Assembly (NCBI RefSeq): GCF_000982955.1 | Contig: NZ_KQ058856.1 | Span: forward strand, 1 to 50,800 | DNA: 50,800 nucleotides | Direction: 5' to 3' | Source: Micromonospora sp. HK10 | GTDB lineage: Bacteria > Actinomycetota > Actinomycetes > Mycobacteriales > Micromonosporaceae | Shown here: one piece after another, positions 39,872-49,132 of the stretch | How positions within the stretch are numbered: position 1 is the stretch's first letter | How the letters are laid out: every line of letters starts with the position of its first letter | Position numbers and translations under genes: made by a program | Notes under the pieces: generated by a model | Databases searched by the model: none | Told to the model about the DNA's origin: nothing | Seen by the model: only the letters and a program-made list of their open reading frames with translations

Positions 39872-40711
39872 GTGCTCACGGTGCCGGTACGCCAACTCGG
39901 GGAGTCGGAGCGCCGCGCGGTCGAGCGGCTGCTGGATCTCGACCCGTACGCCGGCGCGCAGGTCGCCGAGCGGGTGGCCGCCAAGGGGCTGGCCTGGTGG
40001 CGGGCCGAGGGGCGGATCCTCGGCTACGGCGGCCGGCGCAACCTGGAGTCGATCTGCTGGCTGGGCGGCAACCTGACCCCGGTGCTCGCCTCGCCGCCGG
40101 CGGTGGCCGCGTTCGCCGAGCAGCTGAGCACCGAGGAACGGCTCTGCTCCTCGATCGTGGGGCGCGCCGACGCGGTGCTCGGCCTCTGGGAGCGCCTGTC
40201 CGGGCAGTGGGGCCCGGCCCGCGACGTACGCCCCAACCAGCCGCTGCTGGCCACGGAGGCCATCCCCCCGGTGGCGCCCGACCCGCAGGTGCGCCGGGTG
40301 CGGGCGGTGGAGATCGACCAGCTCTTCCCGGCGGCGGTGGCGATGTACACCGAGGAGGTCGGGGTGTCGCCGCTGGCCGAGGATGGCGGGCGCGGCTACC
40401 GGCGGCGGGTCGGTGACCTGGTGCGCGCGGGCCGCGCCTACGCCCGGTTCGTGGACGGCCGGGTGGTCTTCAAGGCGGAACTGGCCGTGGTGACCCGGCG
40501 GACCGCGCAGGTGCAGGGGGTCTGGGTGGCGCCCGAGTGGCGCGGCCGGGGCATCGCCACCTCGGCCATGGCGGCCGTGGTACGCGACGCGCTGACCCGG
40601 GTGGCGCCCACCGTCAGCCTCTACGTCAACGACTTCAACCTGCCCGCCCGCCGGGTCTACGAGCGTTGCGGGTTCCGCCCCGTGGGCACCCTCGCCACCG
40701 TCCTCTTCTGA
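39872..40711 (+). CDS. GNAT family N-acetyltransferase with N-terminal DUF4081 domain
   Basis: A 279-residue protein. An N-terminal DUF4081 region (about residues 30-140; DLDPYAGAQVAERVAAKGLA, then NLESICWLGGNLTPV) precedes a GNAT domain whose acetyl-CoA loop is WVAPEWRGRGIATSAMAA and which ends LYVNDFNLPARRVYERCGF. Genes of this type sit next to ispG in Actinobacteria. Here the PadR/MFS pair separates them. Substrate unknown. GTG start. Confidence 0.88.
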   Translation: MLTVPVRQLGESERRAVERLLDLDPYAGAQVAERVAAKGLAWWRAEGRILGYGGRRNLESICWLGGNLTPVLASPPAVAAFAEQLSTEERLCSSIVGRADAVLGLWERLSGQWGPARDVRPNQPLLATEAIPPVAPDPQVRRVRAVEIDQLFPAAVAMYTEEVGVSPLAEDGGRGYRRRVGDLVRAGRAYARFVDGRVVFKAELAVVTRRTAQVQGVWVAPEWRGRGIATSAMAAVVRDALTRVAPTVSLYVNDFNLPARRVYERCGFRPVGTLATVLF

Positions 40712-40840
40712 GCCGGCCACGAGATCCGCGCCGGGGCCGGTGCCGGACCCGGCGCGGGAACCGGCCAGCCGGCATGGCCGGGATCACGTCCGCGCGCCTT
40801 GCGCCGAACCGGACAACCGGCGCTATGCTGACCCTGTTTT

Positions 40841-40860
40841 TATACTGACTGGTCAGTTTA
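40841..40860. promoter_or_regulatory. Palindromic TetR-type operator ahead of the ABC-YhgE-TetR operon
   Basis: TATACTGACTGGTCAGTTTA consists of arms TATACTGAC and GTCAGTTTA (one mismatch) around a TG centre, a shape typical of TetR-family operators. It lies 20 bases upstream of the ATG at 40880. An upstream pair TTGCGC (40799) and TATGCT (40824) could be the promoter, 19 bases apart, so a bound repressor would block transcription at the start region. The TetR gene of the same operon is the likely ligand. Confidence 0.75.
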
Positions 40861-40879
40861 GAAAGTCGGGCGGGGTGCG

Positions 40880-41602
40880 ATGCGAATCGTCGAGGCCAGC
40901 GGGCTGGGTCTGCGGACCCGACGCGGCTGGGTGTACCGGGACGTCGACCTCAGCGCCGACGCGGGCGAACTGCACGCCGTCACCGGCCCACCCGGCAGTG
41001 GTCGCACCTCGCTGCTGCTCACCCTCGCCGGCCGCTTCCCGCACACCGAAGGCGAGCTGACCCGGCGCGGCCCCGCCGCCCTCGGGCAGGTCGCCGGCGT
41101 GCACGAGCCCGACCCCGCGCTGACCGTCGCCGAGCACATCCAGGAACGGCTACTGCTGCTCGGGCCGGTGCCGCGCCGCCGCCGGCTCGTCCCGGTCGCC
41201 ACGGTGCGGGCCCGCCGGGCGTACCGCCGGGACGCCTTCGCCGCCGCGATCGCCGGCGCCGGCCTCACCGACACCCCGCTCGACCCGCACCGGTACGGCC
41301 GCGACCTCACCCCCGCCGAACGGCAGGTGCTCGGCCTCGTGCTGGCCAGCCTCAGCGGCCCCAACCTGATCGTCGCCGACGACGTGGACGCCGGCTCCGA
41401 CGCCGCCGAACGGGACTGGATCTGGGCCGCCCTGAACCGGCTCGCCGACCACGGGTACGCCGTGATCGCCAGCGCCCGCGCCGTCCAACCGGGCGCCACC
41501 GCCGTCGAGCACCGGATCGGCGACCCCACCCTGCCCACCCCCGCCCTCGTCGCGCCCCGCGCCGGCGGCGACCGGCACGACACCCGGGAGACCGCCGCAT
41601 GA
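40880..41602 (+). CDS. ABC-type ATPase with degenerate active site
   Basis: A 240-residue ABC-fold protein. The Walker A is GPPGSGRTS, with Arg42 in place of the invariant Lys; the signature position reads LTPAERQVLG instead of LSGGQ; the Walker B is LIVADDVDAG, with Asp replacing the catalytic Glu. Overall length and fold order match an ABC nucleotide-binding domain, so weak or altered ATP use, or a scaffold role, is likely. It overlaps the YhgE/Pip gene by four bases (ATGA), so the pair probably forms a complex. First gene of the operon behind the operator. Confidence 0.85.
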   Translation: MRIVEASGLGLRTRRGWVYRDVDLSADAGELHAVTGPPGSGRTSLLLTLAGRFPHTEGELTRRGPAALGQVAGVHEPDPALTVAEHIQERLLLLGPVPRRRRLVPVATVRARRAYRRDAFAAAIAGAGLTDTPLDPHRYGRDLTPAERQVLGLVLASLSGPNLIVADDVDAGSDAAERDWIWAALNRLADHGYAVIASARAVQPGATAVEHRIGDPTLPTPALVAPRAGGDRHDTRETAA

Positions 41603-43749
41603 GCGCCCTCCGCCTGGCCCGCTTCGAGCTGCGCCGGATGATCCGCGGCCGGCTGCCGCGCGCCGCCCTCGCCGTACTCACCGTCATCCCGCTGCTCTAC
41701 GGCGCGCTCTACCTCTACGCCTTCTGGGACCCGTACGGGAAGCTGGACCGCATTCCGGTCGCCCTGGTCAACGCCGACCGGCCGGCGAAGGCCGGCGACG
41801 GCAGCGCGGTGCATGCCGGCCGGGACCTCACCGAGGAACTGCTCGACCGCAAGGTGTTCGGCTGGACGGTGACCGACCAGGCCGACGCCACGGCGGGGCT
41901 CAACGACGGCCGCTACCACCTGGTCTTCGCCATCCCGGCCGACTTCTCCGCCACCCTGGCCGCCAGCCCCGAACCGGACCAGCCGGCCCGCCGGGGCGAG
42001 CTGAAGGTGGTCAACGACGACGCCACCAACTACCTCTCCGGCCTGCTCGCCCGCTCCGCGTTCAGCGAGATCCGGGCCGCCGCCGCGGAGAGCGCCGCCG
42101 CGACGTACTTCGACCGGATGCTGATCGGCTTCACCGATGCCAAGGCCGAGACCGGCCGGGCCGCCGCCGGCGCCGACCGGCTCCACGACGGGCTGGGCGC
42201 CTCGCAGCAGGGCGCCGGGAAGATCGCCGACGGGATGGGCGCCGCCGAGGACGGCGCCGACCAACTGGCCGGCGGCCTCGGCACCTCCGCGCGGGGCGCG
42301 GCGAAGCTGGCCGGCGGCCTCGACCAGCTCTACACGGGCGCGGCGCAGATCGCCGACGGCACCAGCCGGGCCGCGACCGAGACCAGAGCCGCCGCGGCGC
42401 AGGTGGACGCGGCCGCCGACCGGTACGAGCCGCTGCTGCGCCGCAACGCCGACACCATCCGGCGCGCCGCCACGCTCGTCGCGGAGGGCGCGCAGACCCT
42501 GGCCGACGGCATCGACGCGCTGCCGGCCCGGGCCGACCAGGTGGTGCGCCGGGCCGAGGAGGTCCGCGACCGCCTTGACGCGCTGGCGAAGGCCCACCCG
42601 GAGCTGGCCGACGACCCGAACCTGGTGGCCGCCCGGCAGGCCGCGGAGAAGGCGGTCACCACCGCCCGGGCGATGGTCGCCGCGCTGGACCGCGCCGACC
42701 TGGCCGCCCTCCGGACGCAGCTGACCGAGGTCGCGCGGACCGCCCGCGACGTGGCTGCCGCCGCCCCCCACCTGGCCGACGACATCGCCGCCGCCCGGGC
42801 CAAGGTCGACCAGCTGGCCAACGGGCTGAACACCCTCGCCCAGGGCAGCGCCAAACTCCGCGACGGCCTCGGCGGCGCGGCCGACGGCGCCGACGAGCTG
42901 CGGGGCGGGCTCTACCGGCTGGCCACCGGCGCCCGCCAGCTCGACGGGGGCCTCGCCCAGCTCAGCAGCGGCAGCAACCGCCTCGCCGACGGACTGACCA
43001 AGCTGGAGGGCGGCGCCGGCGACCTCGCCGACGGGCTCGCCGCCGGAGAACGGAAACTGCCCGGCTACCACGACGCGGACAGCCGCGCCGACGTCCTCGG
43101 CGACCCGGTCGGGCTGATCCGCCACTCCGAGCACCCGGCCGGCTCCTACGGCGTCGGCTTCGCCCCGTACTTCCTGGCCCTGGCCCTCTGGGTCGGCGCG
43201 ATGATCACGTACCTGGTGCTGCGGCCGGTGAACCGGCGGCACGTGATGTCCGGCGCCCCCGGCTGGCGGGTCGTGCTGGCCGGCTGGCTGCCCGCCGCGG
43301 CGATCGGGCTGGCCCAGGTGGCCGTGCTCGTCACCGTGGTCACCCTGGCCCTCGGGCTGCGCCCGGCCCACCCGGTGGCCACCATCGGGCTGCTCGCCCT
43401 CACCTCGCTGGCGTTCACCGCGATCGTGCAGCTGCTCGGCGCGGCGCTCGGCCCGGCCGGCCGGCTCGCCGCGCTGGCCCTGCTGATGCTCCAGCTCACC
43501 TCCTCCGGCGGCACCTACCCGGTGCAGACCTCGCCCGGGTTCTTCCAGGCCATCCACCCGTGGCTGCCGATGACGTACGTGGTGAGCGGCCTGCGGCACA
43601 CCATCAACGGCGGCCCGGCCGCCCCGGTGCTCACCGCGGCGCTGGTGCTGGTCGCCTTCGGGGGCGGCGCGCTGGCCCTCGGTGTCGGCGCGGCCCGCCG
43701 GTCCCGCCGGCTCACCCCGGCCAGGCTGCACCCCGAACTGGCCATGTGA
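41599..43749 (+). CDS. YhgE/Pip family membrane protein
   Basis: A 716-residue protein. One N-terminal helix (about 22-42) is followed by a large extracytoplasmic region (about 45-520) with many 7-11 residue repeats of the LADGL/GAxQLxxGL kind, typical of Pip-type coiled coil, and then about five to six C-terminal helices. The family includes phage-infection protein Pip of Lactococcus and the ESX/type VII partner EsaA-like proteins. No ESX genes occur here. It overlaps the degenerate ABC ATPase, which may energise or anchor it, and the TetR gene follows 10 bases after. Confidence 0.88.
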   Translation: MSALRLARFELRRMIRGRLPRAALAVLTVIPLLYGALYLYAFWDPYGKLDRIPVALVNADRPAKAGDGSAVHAGRDLTEELLDRKVFGWTVTDQADATAGLNDGRYHLVFAIPADFSATLAASPEPDQPARRGELKVVNDDATNYLSGLLARSAFSEIRAAAAESAAATYFDRMLIGFTDAKAETGRAAAGADRLHDGLGASQQGAGKIADGMGAAEDGADQLAGGLGTSARGAAKLAGGLDQLYTGAAQIADGTSRAATETRAAAAQVDAAADRYEPLLRRNADTIRRAATLVAEGAQTLADGIDALPARADQVVRRAEEVRDRLDALAKAHPELADDPNLVAARQAAEKAVTTARAMVAALDRADLAALRTQLTEVARTARDVAAAAPHLADDIAAARAKVDQLANGLNTLAQGSAKLRDGLGGAADGADELRGGLYRLATGARQLDGGLAQLSSGSNRLADGLTKLEGGAGDLADGLAAGERKLPGYHDADSRADVLGDPVGLIRHSEHPAGSYGVGFAPYFLALALWVGAMITYLVLRPVNRRHVMSGAPGWRVVLAGWLPAAAIGLAQVAVLVTVVTLALGLRPAHPVATIGLLALTSLAFTAIVQLLGAALGPAGRLAALALLMLQLTSSGGTYPVQTSPGFFQAIHPWLPMTYVVSGLRHTINGGPAAPVLTAALVLVAFGGGALALGVGAARRSRRLTPARLHPELAM

Positions 43750-43759
43750 GGATGGGCGG

Positions 43760-44353
43760 GTGACGGACGGACGGTCGCGACGGCGCGAGGACACCCGCCA
43801 GCGCCTCTTCGTGGCGGCGGTGGAGCTCATCGCCGAACGGGGCTTCTCCGCCACCACAGTGGACGACATCGCGGCCCGGGCCGGGGTGGCGAAGGGCACC
43901 GTCTACTACAACTTCGAGTCCAAGACGGCCCTCTTCGAGGAGCTGCTGCGGCACGGCATCGGCCTGCTCACCGCCGACTTCCGGGCCGCCGTCGACGGGC
44001 TGCCGCCCCGGGAGGCGCTGGCCGCGCTGGTCCGCGCCGAGCTGGAGTACATCCGCCGCTACCGGGCCTTCGCCCAGCTCCTGCTCTCCGAGATGTGGCG
44101 CACCAACCGGGAGTGGCAGCAGACCCTGCGGCTGCTGCGCGGCGAGGCCATCGAGGTGATCGCGGAGAGCGTACGGGCCGGGGTGGCCAGCGGGGACCTC
44201 CCGGCCGACCTGGACGTCGGCACGGCCAGCTCGGCGCTGTTCGGCGTGGGTCTGGTGGTGGCCGTGGACTGGTTGGTCTTCCAGCCCGACCGGCCGATCG
44301 AGGACGTCCAGGAGGCGCTGCTCGGCATCGTCCGCCGGGTCGCCCAGACGTGA
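43760..44353 (+). CDS. TetR family transcriptional regulator
   Basis: A 197-residue regulator. The N-terminal helix-turn-helix contains RGFSATTVDDIAARAGV and KGTVYYNFESKTALFEELLR, the TetR signature. The C-terminal ligand domain is of the common TetR_C type. GTG at 43760 gives the standard length. It lies 10 bases after the YhgE/Pip stop, so it is the third gene of the operon and probably represses it through the palindrome at 40841-40860. Confidence 0.93.
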   Translation: MTDGRSRRREDTRQRLFVAAVELIAERGFSATTVDDIAARAGVAKGTVYYNFESKTALFEELLRHGIGLLTADFRAAVDGLPPREALAALVRAELEYIRRYRAFAQLLLSEMWRTNREWQQTLRLLRGEAIEVIAESVRAGVASGDLPADLDVGTASSALFGVGLVVAVDWLVFQPDRPIEDVQEALLGIVRRVAQT

Positions 44354-44442
44354 CCCCGGCGCGGTAATTCGTTTGAGCGCGCTGCCCGGCCGGGCGAGGC
44401 TGGGGGTACCGCCCCCACCGACCCGAGTCCGGAGGACCTTCC

Positions 44443-47400
44443 ATGCGCCTGCTCCGAGACCTCTGGGCCACCGCACCCCGTCGGTTGGCGGTCGTCCTGC
44501 TGTTCATCGTGCTCGCCGCCGCCGGACAGGCGGCCGCGTCGGCGCTGGCCGGGCCGGTGCTGGTACATCGGTCGGTCGGCTGGTTCGTCGCGCTCGCGGC
44601 GGCCCTGGTCGCCGCCGTGGTGAGCGACCTGGTGATCGGGCTGATCATGGCCCGGCTGACCGCCGACTGGTCCGCCGACGTACGCCGTCGGCTGTGCCGG
44701 GTGGCGCTCGGCCAGGACCTGCCCACCCTGGAGACCACCCCGGTCGGCGAACTGCTCGACCGGATCGACAACGACGTCTACCAGGTCGGCGCCGAGCTGC
44801 GGAACACCGGTGTACGGCTGATCCAGGGGCTCGCCGTCTGCCTGCTGGCCACGGTCAGCGCGCTGATCGTCTGGTGGCCGGCCGGCGTCGGGATGATCGT
44901 GCTGACCGCCCTGCTCGGCGTGCTGCTGCGCCGCCCCACCGCCCGGATCGCCCCGGCCCGGATGGCCGAGGAGGAGGCCTGGTCCGATCTGGCCGCCGTG
45001 ATGGAGGAGGCGGTGCACGGCCAGGACGACGTCCGCACCAGCCTGGCCCGGCCGTACGTGCTGCGGCTCTACGCCCGGCGGGCCGCCCAGGTGATCTCCC
45101 GCGGCGGCCGGGTGTTCCGGCTCTCCGCCCGGGTCACCGCGTTGGCCGCCGGCGGGGTCCGGCTCGGCATCGTCGGCGTGGTGCTGGCCGGCGCCTGGGC
45201 GCTGAGCACCGGGCGGGTGGACGCCGCCCGGCTCACCGCCATCTGGCTGCTCGTGCTCGCGTTCGGCGCCACCGTCGAGCACATCGCCCGCTGGGTGCCG
45301 CACCTGCAACAGGCCTTCGGCGCGTGGGCGCGCGTGCAACTGCTCGCCGGCTCCCGCCAGGAACCGGCCGGCGGCGCCGCCCCGGTGGACGGCGACCTCA
45401 CCGTCCGCGGGCTCACCTTCCGCTACCCGTCCAGCGAGGATGGGCGCGGCCCGGCGCTGCGCGACGTGCGGCTCACCTTCGCCCGGGGCCGGTCGTACGC
45501 CCTGGTCGGGCGGACCGGCTCCGGCAAGTCGACGCTGACCAAGGTGCTCACCCGGGCCGTCGACGTGCCGTCCCACACCGTCTTCCTCGGCGACACCGAC
45601 CTGGTCGACCTGGACGTCGAGGCGCTGCGCCGGTGGATCGCCGTGGTGCCGCAGCGCACCGAGATCCTCGCCGGCACCCTCGCCGAGAACGTCGCACTCT
45701 TCGACCCCGCCCTGCTCGGCGACGCCACCCGGGCGCTGGAGGAGCTGGGGCTGGCCGGCTGGATCGCCGAACTCCCCGACGGGGTGCACACCCGGCTGGG
45801 GGAGGGCGGGCACGTGCTCTCCGCCGGGCAGGAGCAGCTGGTGGCGTTCGCCCGGATCCTGGTCCGCGACCCCCGCGTGGTGATCCTCGACGAGGCCACC
45901 GCCCGGCTCGACCCGGTCACCGAGACGCGGGTACGCCAGGCCACCGAACGCCTGCTCACCGACCGGATCGGCATCGTCATCGCGCACCGGCTCTCCTCCG
46001 TACGCCGCTGCGACGAGGTGGTCGTGATGGCCGACGGGGCGGTGCTGGAGGCCGGCCCGCTGCGCGAGTCGGCCCGCTTCGCCGAACTGCTGGCCACCAG
46101 CCACGCCGGCGCGTACGCGGGCACCACCGGCCGGCGCGGCGGGGTGGACCTGCTCGACGGGCCGGAGGACGACTGGACGGACGAGCCGACGGAACCGGGC
46201 TCGCCGGCCCGGCCCGCCGGACCGGTCCGGCCGGTCGCGGTGCCGCGCACCGACCCGCCGCCGCTGCCCGCCCCGCCGCCCGCGCGCACGTTGCGGGAGA
46301 TCCTCCGGCTGGGCACCAACGATCCCCGGTACGGGCTGCTCTCGGTGGGGCTGTTCATCGTGATGACCCTGCTCGGGCTGGACGGCGCGGTGCTGCCCTG
46401 GCTCTGGGCCGGGGTGGTCGGCGGGGGAGATCCCTGGCTGCCGGCGCTCGGAATCGGCGCCGCGCTGCTGGTCGTGCTGCCGCTGCCGTACCTGACGAAC
46501 CTCTGGTTCCCGCAGTGGTGGATCCGGCAGATGCTGCGGATCAGCGCCCGGCTGGTGCACGGGCAGACCGGGCCGCGCCGGGTCAGCGGGCACAGCCCGG
46601 CCGAGGTGGTGGCCCAGGGCGGCGACACCGACCGGGTGGTGCAGCTCGCCGACAACCTGATGGACCAGTTCATCTCGGTCGCCATCCTGATCACCATGAC
46701 GGCGGTGACCGGCAGCTTCGTACCGGCGCTGTTCTTCCTCGGCACCATGGTGGTCTCCGGGCTGGCGGCGACCCTGTTCGGCCCCCGGCTGGAGCGCAGC
46801 GCGCGCGGCACCGTCAAGGCCCGCGCGGCGTTCGCCACCGCGCTGGTCTCCTCGCTCTCCGCCGCCCGTACCGTCAAGCTCGCCGGCGCCACCCGGCCGG
46901 TGCTGGACCACCTGGCGGCGCTGGACGTCGTGCGCAGCGACCGGCAGCGGCGGGAGATCGCCATGCAGGTGTGGGCCCGGTCCACTCCGTCGCTGGCCAG
47001 CGGCCTGCTGCCGATCGGGGCGTGGGCGCTCTACCTGGCCGGTGGCCTGTCCGCCGGTGCCACCCTGGTGGCGGTCTCCACCCTCGGCGCGGCGCGCTGG
47101 TTCGCCTGGACCACCGCGTCGCTGGTCTCCAACTACCCGTCGGCGCGGGTGTGGACCCGGCGGACGGCGGCGATGGCCGGGACCGGCGTCTACTCGGCCC
47201 CGCTGCCCGGGGTGGACCTGGCCGCCGGCACCGCGCCGGCGCCCGAGCCGCCGCCCCGGAACCCGCTACGCCGGCTGGAGCTGACCGGGTTCGGCGCGCT
47301 GCACTCCGACGGCACGCTCGCCGTCCGGGACGTCGACCTGACCGTGGACCGGGGACAGTTGGTGCTGGTGGTCGGGCCGGTCGGGGCCGGCAAGTCGTCG

Positions 47401-47949
47401 CTGCTGCGCGCCCTGGCCGGGATCGTCCACCACACCGGCACGCTGCGCTGGAACGGCGAACCGGTCACCGAGCCGGAGCTGTTCCTCCGCCCCAACCAGG
47501 TCGGGTACGTGGGTCAGCTGCCCCGGGTGCTCTCCGGCACGGTCGCGGACAACATCGCGCTCGGGCACCAGGTCGACGCCGCCGACGCGGTGACCACCGC
47601 CCAGCTCGACCACGACCTGGCCGCCGCGGGCGGTGGGCTGGGGCTGCTCATCGGGCACAAGGGGACGCGGCTGTCCGGCGGGCAGCTCCAGCGGCTGGCG
47701 CTGGCCCGGGCGCTGGCGCCGCGTACCGAACTGCTGGTCGCCGACGACGTGTCGTCGGCGCTGGACGTCACCACGGAGCTGGCGCTGTGGGCGGCGCTGC
47801 GCGAGCACGGCGTGACCGTGGTCGGCTCGACCGCCAAACGGGCCGCGCTGGTCCGGGCCGACCACGTGGTGGTGCTCATCGACGGGCAGGTCGCCGCCCA
47901 GGGGACGTGGCGCGACCTCGAGTCCCGCTGGGGTCACCTGGCCGGCTGA
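44443..47949 (+). CDS. Fused ABC exporter with two membrane and two ATPase domains
   Basis: A 1168-residue single-chain exporter: TM domain 1 (about 10-295), ATPase 1 (about 315-560), an acidic linker (about 565-620), TM domain 2 (about 630-890) and ATPase 2 (about 940-1165). ATPase 1 has GRTGSGKST (Lys362), LSAGQ (459) and LDEA (Glu484) with AHRLSS. ATPase 2 has GPVGAGKSS (Lys984) and LSGGQ (1077), but Asp1102 replaces the catalytic Glu and the H-loop reads VGSTAKRAAL. One composite site is thus consensus and one degenerate. ATG with AGGACC upstream. Substrate unknown. It may be cotranscribed with the TetR gene 89 bases upstream. Confidence 0.92.
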   Translation: MRLLRDLWATAPRRLAVVLLFIVLAAAGQAAASALAGPVLVHRSVGWFVALAAALVAAVVSDLVIGLIMARLTADWSADVRRRLCRVALGQDLPTLETTPVGELLDRIDNDVYQVGAELRNTGVRLIQGLAVCLLATVSALIVWWPAGVGMIVLTALLGVLLRRPTARIAPARMAEEEAWSDLAAVMEEAVHGQDDVRTSLARPYVLRLYARRAAQVISRGGRVFRLSARVTALAAGGVRLGIVGVVLAGAWALSTGRVDAARLTAIWLLVLAFGATVEHIARWVPHLQQAFGAWARVQLLAGSRQEPAGGAAPVDGDLTVRGLTFRYPSSEDGRGPALRDVRLTFARGRSYALVGRTGSGKSTLTKVLTRAVDVPSHTVFLGDTDLVDLDVEALRRWIAVVPQRTEILAGTLAENVALFDPALLGDATRALEELGLAGWIAELPDGVHTRLGEGGHVLSAGQEQLVAFARILVRDPRVVILDEATARLDPVTETRVRQATERLLTDRIGIVIAHRLSSVRRCDEVVVMADGAVLEAGPLRESARFAELLATSHAGAYAGTTGRRGGVDLLDGPEDDWTDEPTEPGSPARPAGPVRPVAVPRTDPPPLPAPPPARTLREILRLGTNDPRYGLLSVGLFIVMTLLGLDGAVLPWLWAGVVGGGDPWLPALGIGAALLVVLPLPYLTNLWFPQWWIRQMLRISARLVHGQTGPRRVSGHSPAEVVAQGGDTDRVVQLADNLMDQFISVAILITMTAVTGSFVPALFFLGTMVVSGLAATLFGPRLERSARGTVKARAAFATALVSSLSAARTVKLAGATRPVLDHLAALDVVRSDRQRREIAMQVWARSTPSLASGLLPIGAWALYLAGGLSAGATLVAVSTLGAARWFAWTTASLVSNYPSARVWTRRTAAMAGTGVYSAPLPGVDLAAGTAPAPEPPPRNPLRRLELTGFGALHSDGTLAVRDVDLTVDRGQLVLVVGPVGAGKSSLLRALAGIVHHTGTLRWNGEPVTEPELFLRPNQVGYVGQLPRVLSGTVADNIALGHQVDAADAVTTAQLDHDLAAAGGGLGLLIGHKGTRLSGGQLQRLALARALAPRTELLVADDVSSALDVTTELALWAALREHGVTVVGSTAKRAALVRADHVVVLIDGQVAAQGTWRDLESRWGHLAG

Positions 47950-47953
47950 CGCG

Positions 47954-47995
47954 CCCGGCCCCGATCAGCCCGGCCCCGGGCCGATCGGGGCCGGG
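47954..47995. terminator. Terminator hairpin between convergent genes
   Basis: CCCGGCCCCGATC (47954-47966) pairs perfectly with GATCGGGGCCGGG (47983-47995). The loop contains its own GCCCGG/CCGGGC pairing. It lies between the ABC exporter and the convergent Old Yellow Enzyme gene. Confidence 0.75.
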
Positions 47996-47999
47996 GCGG

Positions 48000-49067
48000 T
48001 CAGAACGCGCGGGCGTACTGGTGCGGCCAGCCGGGGGCGGCGCCGAGCTTGGCGGCGGCGCGGCACGGCCAGTACGGGTCGCGGAGCAGCTCCCGGCCCA
48101 GCAGGACCAGGTCCGCTTCGCCGGTGGCGACGATCTGCTCGGCCTGCTCCGGCTCGACGATGAGGCCGACCGCGCCGGTGGCGACGCCGGCGTCCCGGCG
48201 GATCCGCGCGGCCAGCGGTACCTGGTAGCCGGGGCCGACGGGCACGCTCGCGGTGGCCGAGGCGCCGCCCGAGGAGGTGTCCACCAGGTCCACCCCGGCG
48301 GCGGCCAGCTCGCCGGCGAGCACCACGCTGTCCTCGACCGTCCAACCGCCGTCCACCCAGTCGGTGGCGGAGATCCGGGTGAGCACCGGCACCGCCTCGC
48401 CGACCGCGGCGCGCACGGCCCGGGCCACCTCCAGGGTGAGCCGCATCCGGGCGGCCCGGTCACCGCCGTAGCCGTCGGTGCGGTGGTTGGTCAGTGGGGA
48501 GAGGAACTCGTGCAGCAGGTAGCCGTGCGCGGCGTGGATCTCCACGGCGGCGAAGCCGGCGGCCAGCGCCCGGGTCGCGGCGGTGGCGAACGCCTCGATG
48601 ACCGCGGCTAGGCCGGCCCCGTCGAGCGCGGCGGGGCGCCGGTAGTCGGGCAGGAACGGCTCGCCGCCCGGGCCGACCGGGGTCCAGCCGCCCTCGGCGT
48701 CCGGCACGCCGCCGCGGTGCTCGGCCCACGGCCGGTACGTCGACGCCTTGAACCCGGCGTGCGCGAGCTGCACTGCCGGCACCGCACCCTGGGCGGCGAC
48801 GAACGCGGTGATCGGGCGCCACGCGTCGACGTGGGCGTCGGACCAGAGGCCGGTGTCCTGGGGGCTGATCCGCCCTTCGGGCAGTACGGCGGTGGCCTCG
48901 GTGAGGAGCAGCCCGACCCCGCCGACCGCGCGGGAGCCGAGGTGCACCCGGTGCCAGTCGGTGGGCAGACCGTCCGGGCCGGCGCTGTACTGGCACATCG
49001 GTGCCATCGCGACCCGGTTGGGCAGGGTGACGCCGCGCAGGGCGAGGGGTGTGAACAGGGCGCTCAT
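48000..49067 (-). CDS. Old Yellow Enzyme family NADH:flavin oxidoreductase (YqjM-like)
   Basis: A 355-residue FMN enzyme that reduces activated alkenes. The N-terminus TPLALRGVTLPNRVAMAPMC, with Cys25 and Tyr27 in MCQYSA, is the YqjM-type signature; the substrate-binding His pair lies in EIHAAHGYLLHEFLSPLTNH, followed by RTDGYGGD. This marks the thermophilic-like/YqjM subclass. It lies 65 bases downstream of the symporter on the same strand and may be co-transcribed with it. The physiological substrate is unknown. Confidence 0.92.
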   Translation of the reverse strand: MSALFTPLALRGVTLPNRVAMAPMCQYSAGPDGLPTDWHRVHLGSRAVGGVGLLLTEATAVLPEGRISPQDTGLWSDAHVDAWRPITAFVAAQGAVPAVQLAHAGFKASTYRPWAEHRGGVPDAEGGWTPVGPGGEPFLPDYRRPAALDGAGLAAVIEAFATAATRALAAGFAAVEIHAAHGYLLHEFLSPLTNHRTDGYGGDRAARMRLTLEVARAVRAAVGEAVPVLTRISATDWVDGGWTVEDSVVLAGELAAAGVDLVDTSSGGASATASVPVGPGYQVPLAARIRRDAGVATGAVGLIVEPEQAEQIVATGEADLVLLGRELLRDPYWPCRAAAKLGAAPGWPHQYARAF

Positions 49068-49132
49068 GCCGTCATCCTTCAGCAGGCGGCCGGGGGAGGG
49101 CGGTGGGCCCTCCCCCGGCCGGGGAGTGGAGA

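Noticed and set aside
44443..47949. Two separate ABC half-transporter genes with a frameshift
   Set aside because: The reading frame is unbroken across the linker with no internal start and ribosome binding site that would suggest two genes.
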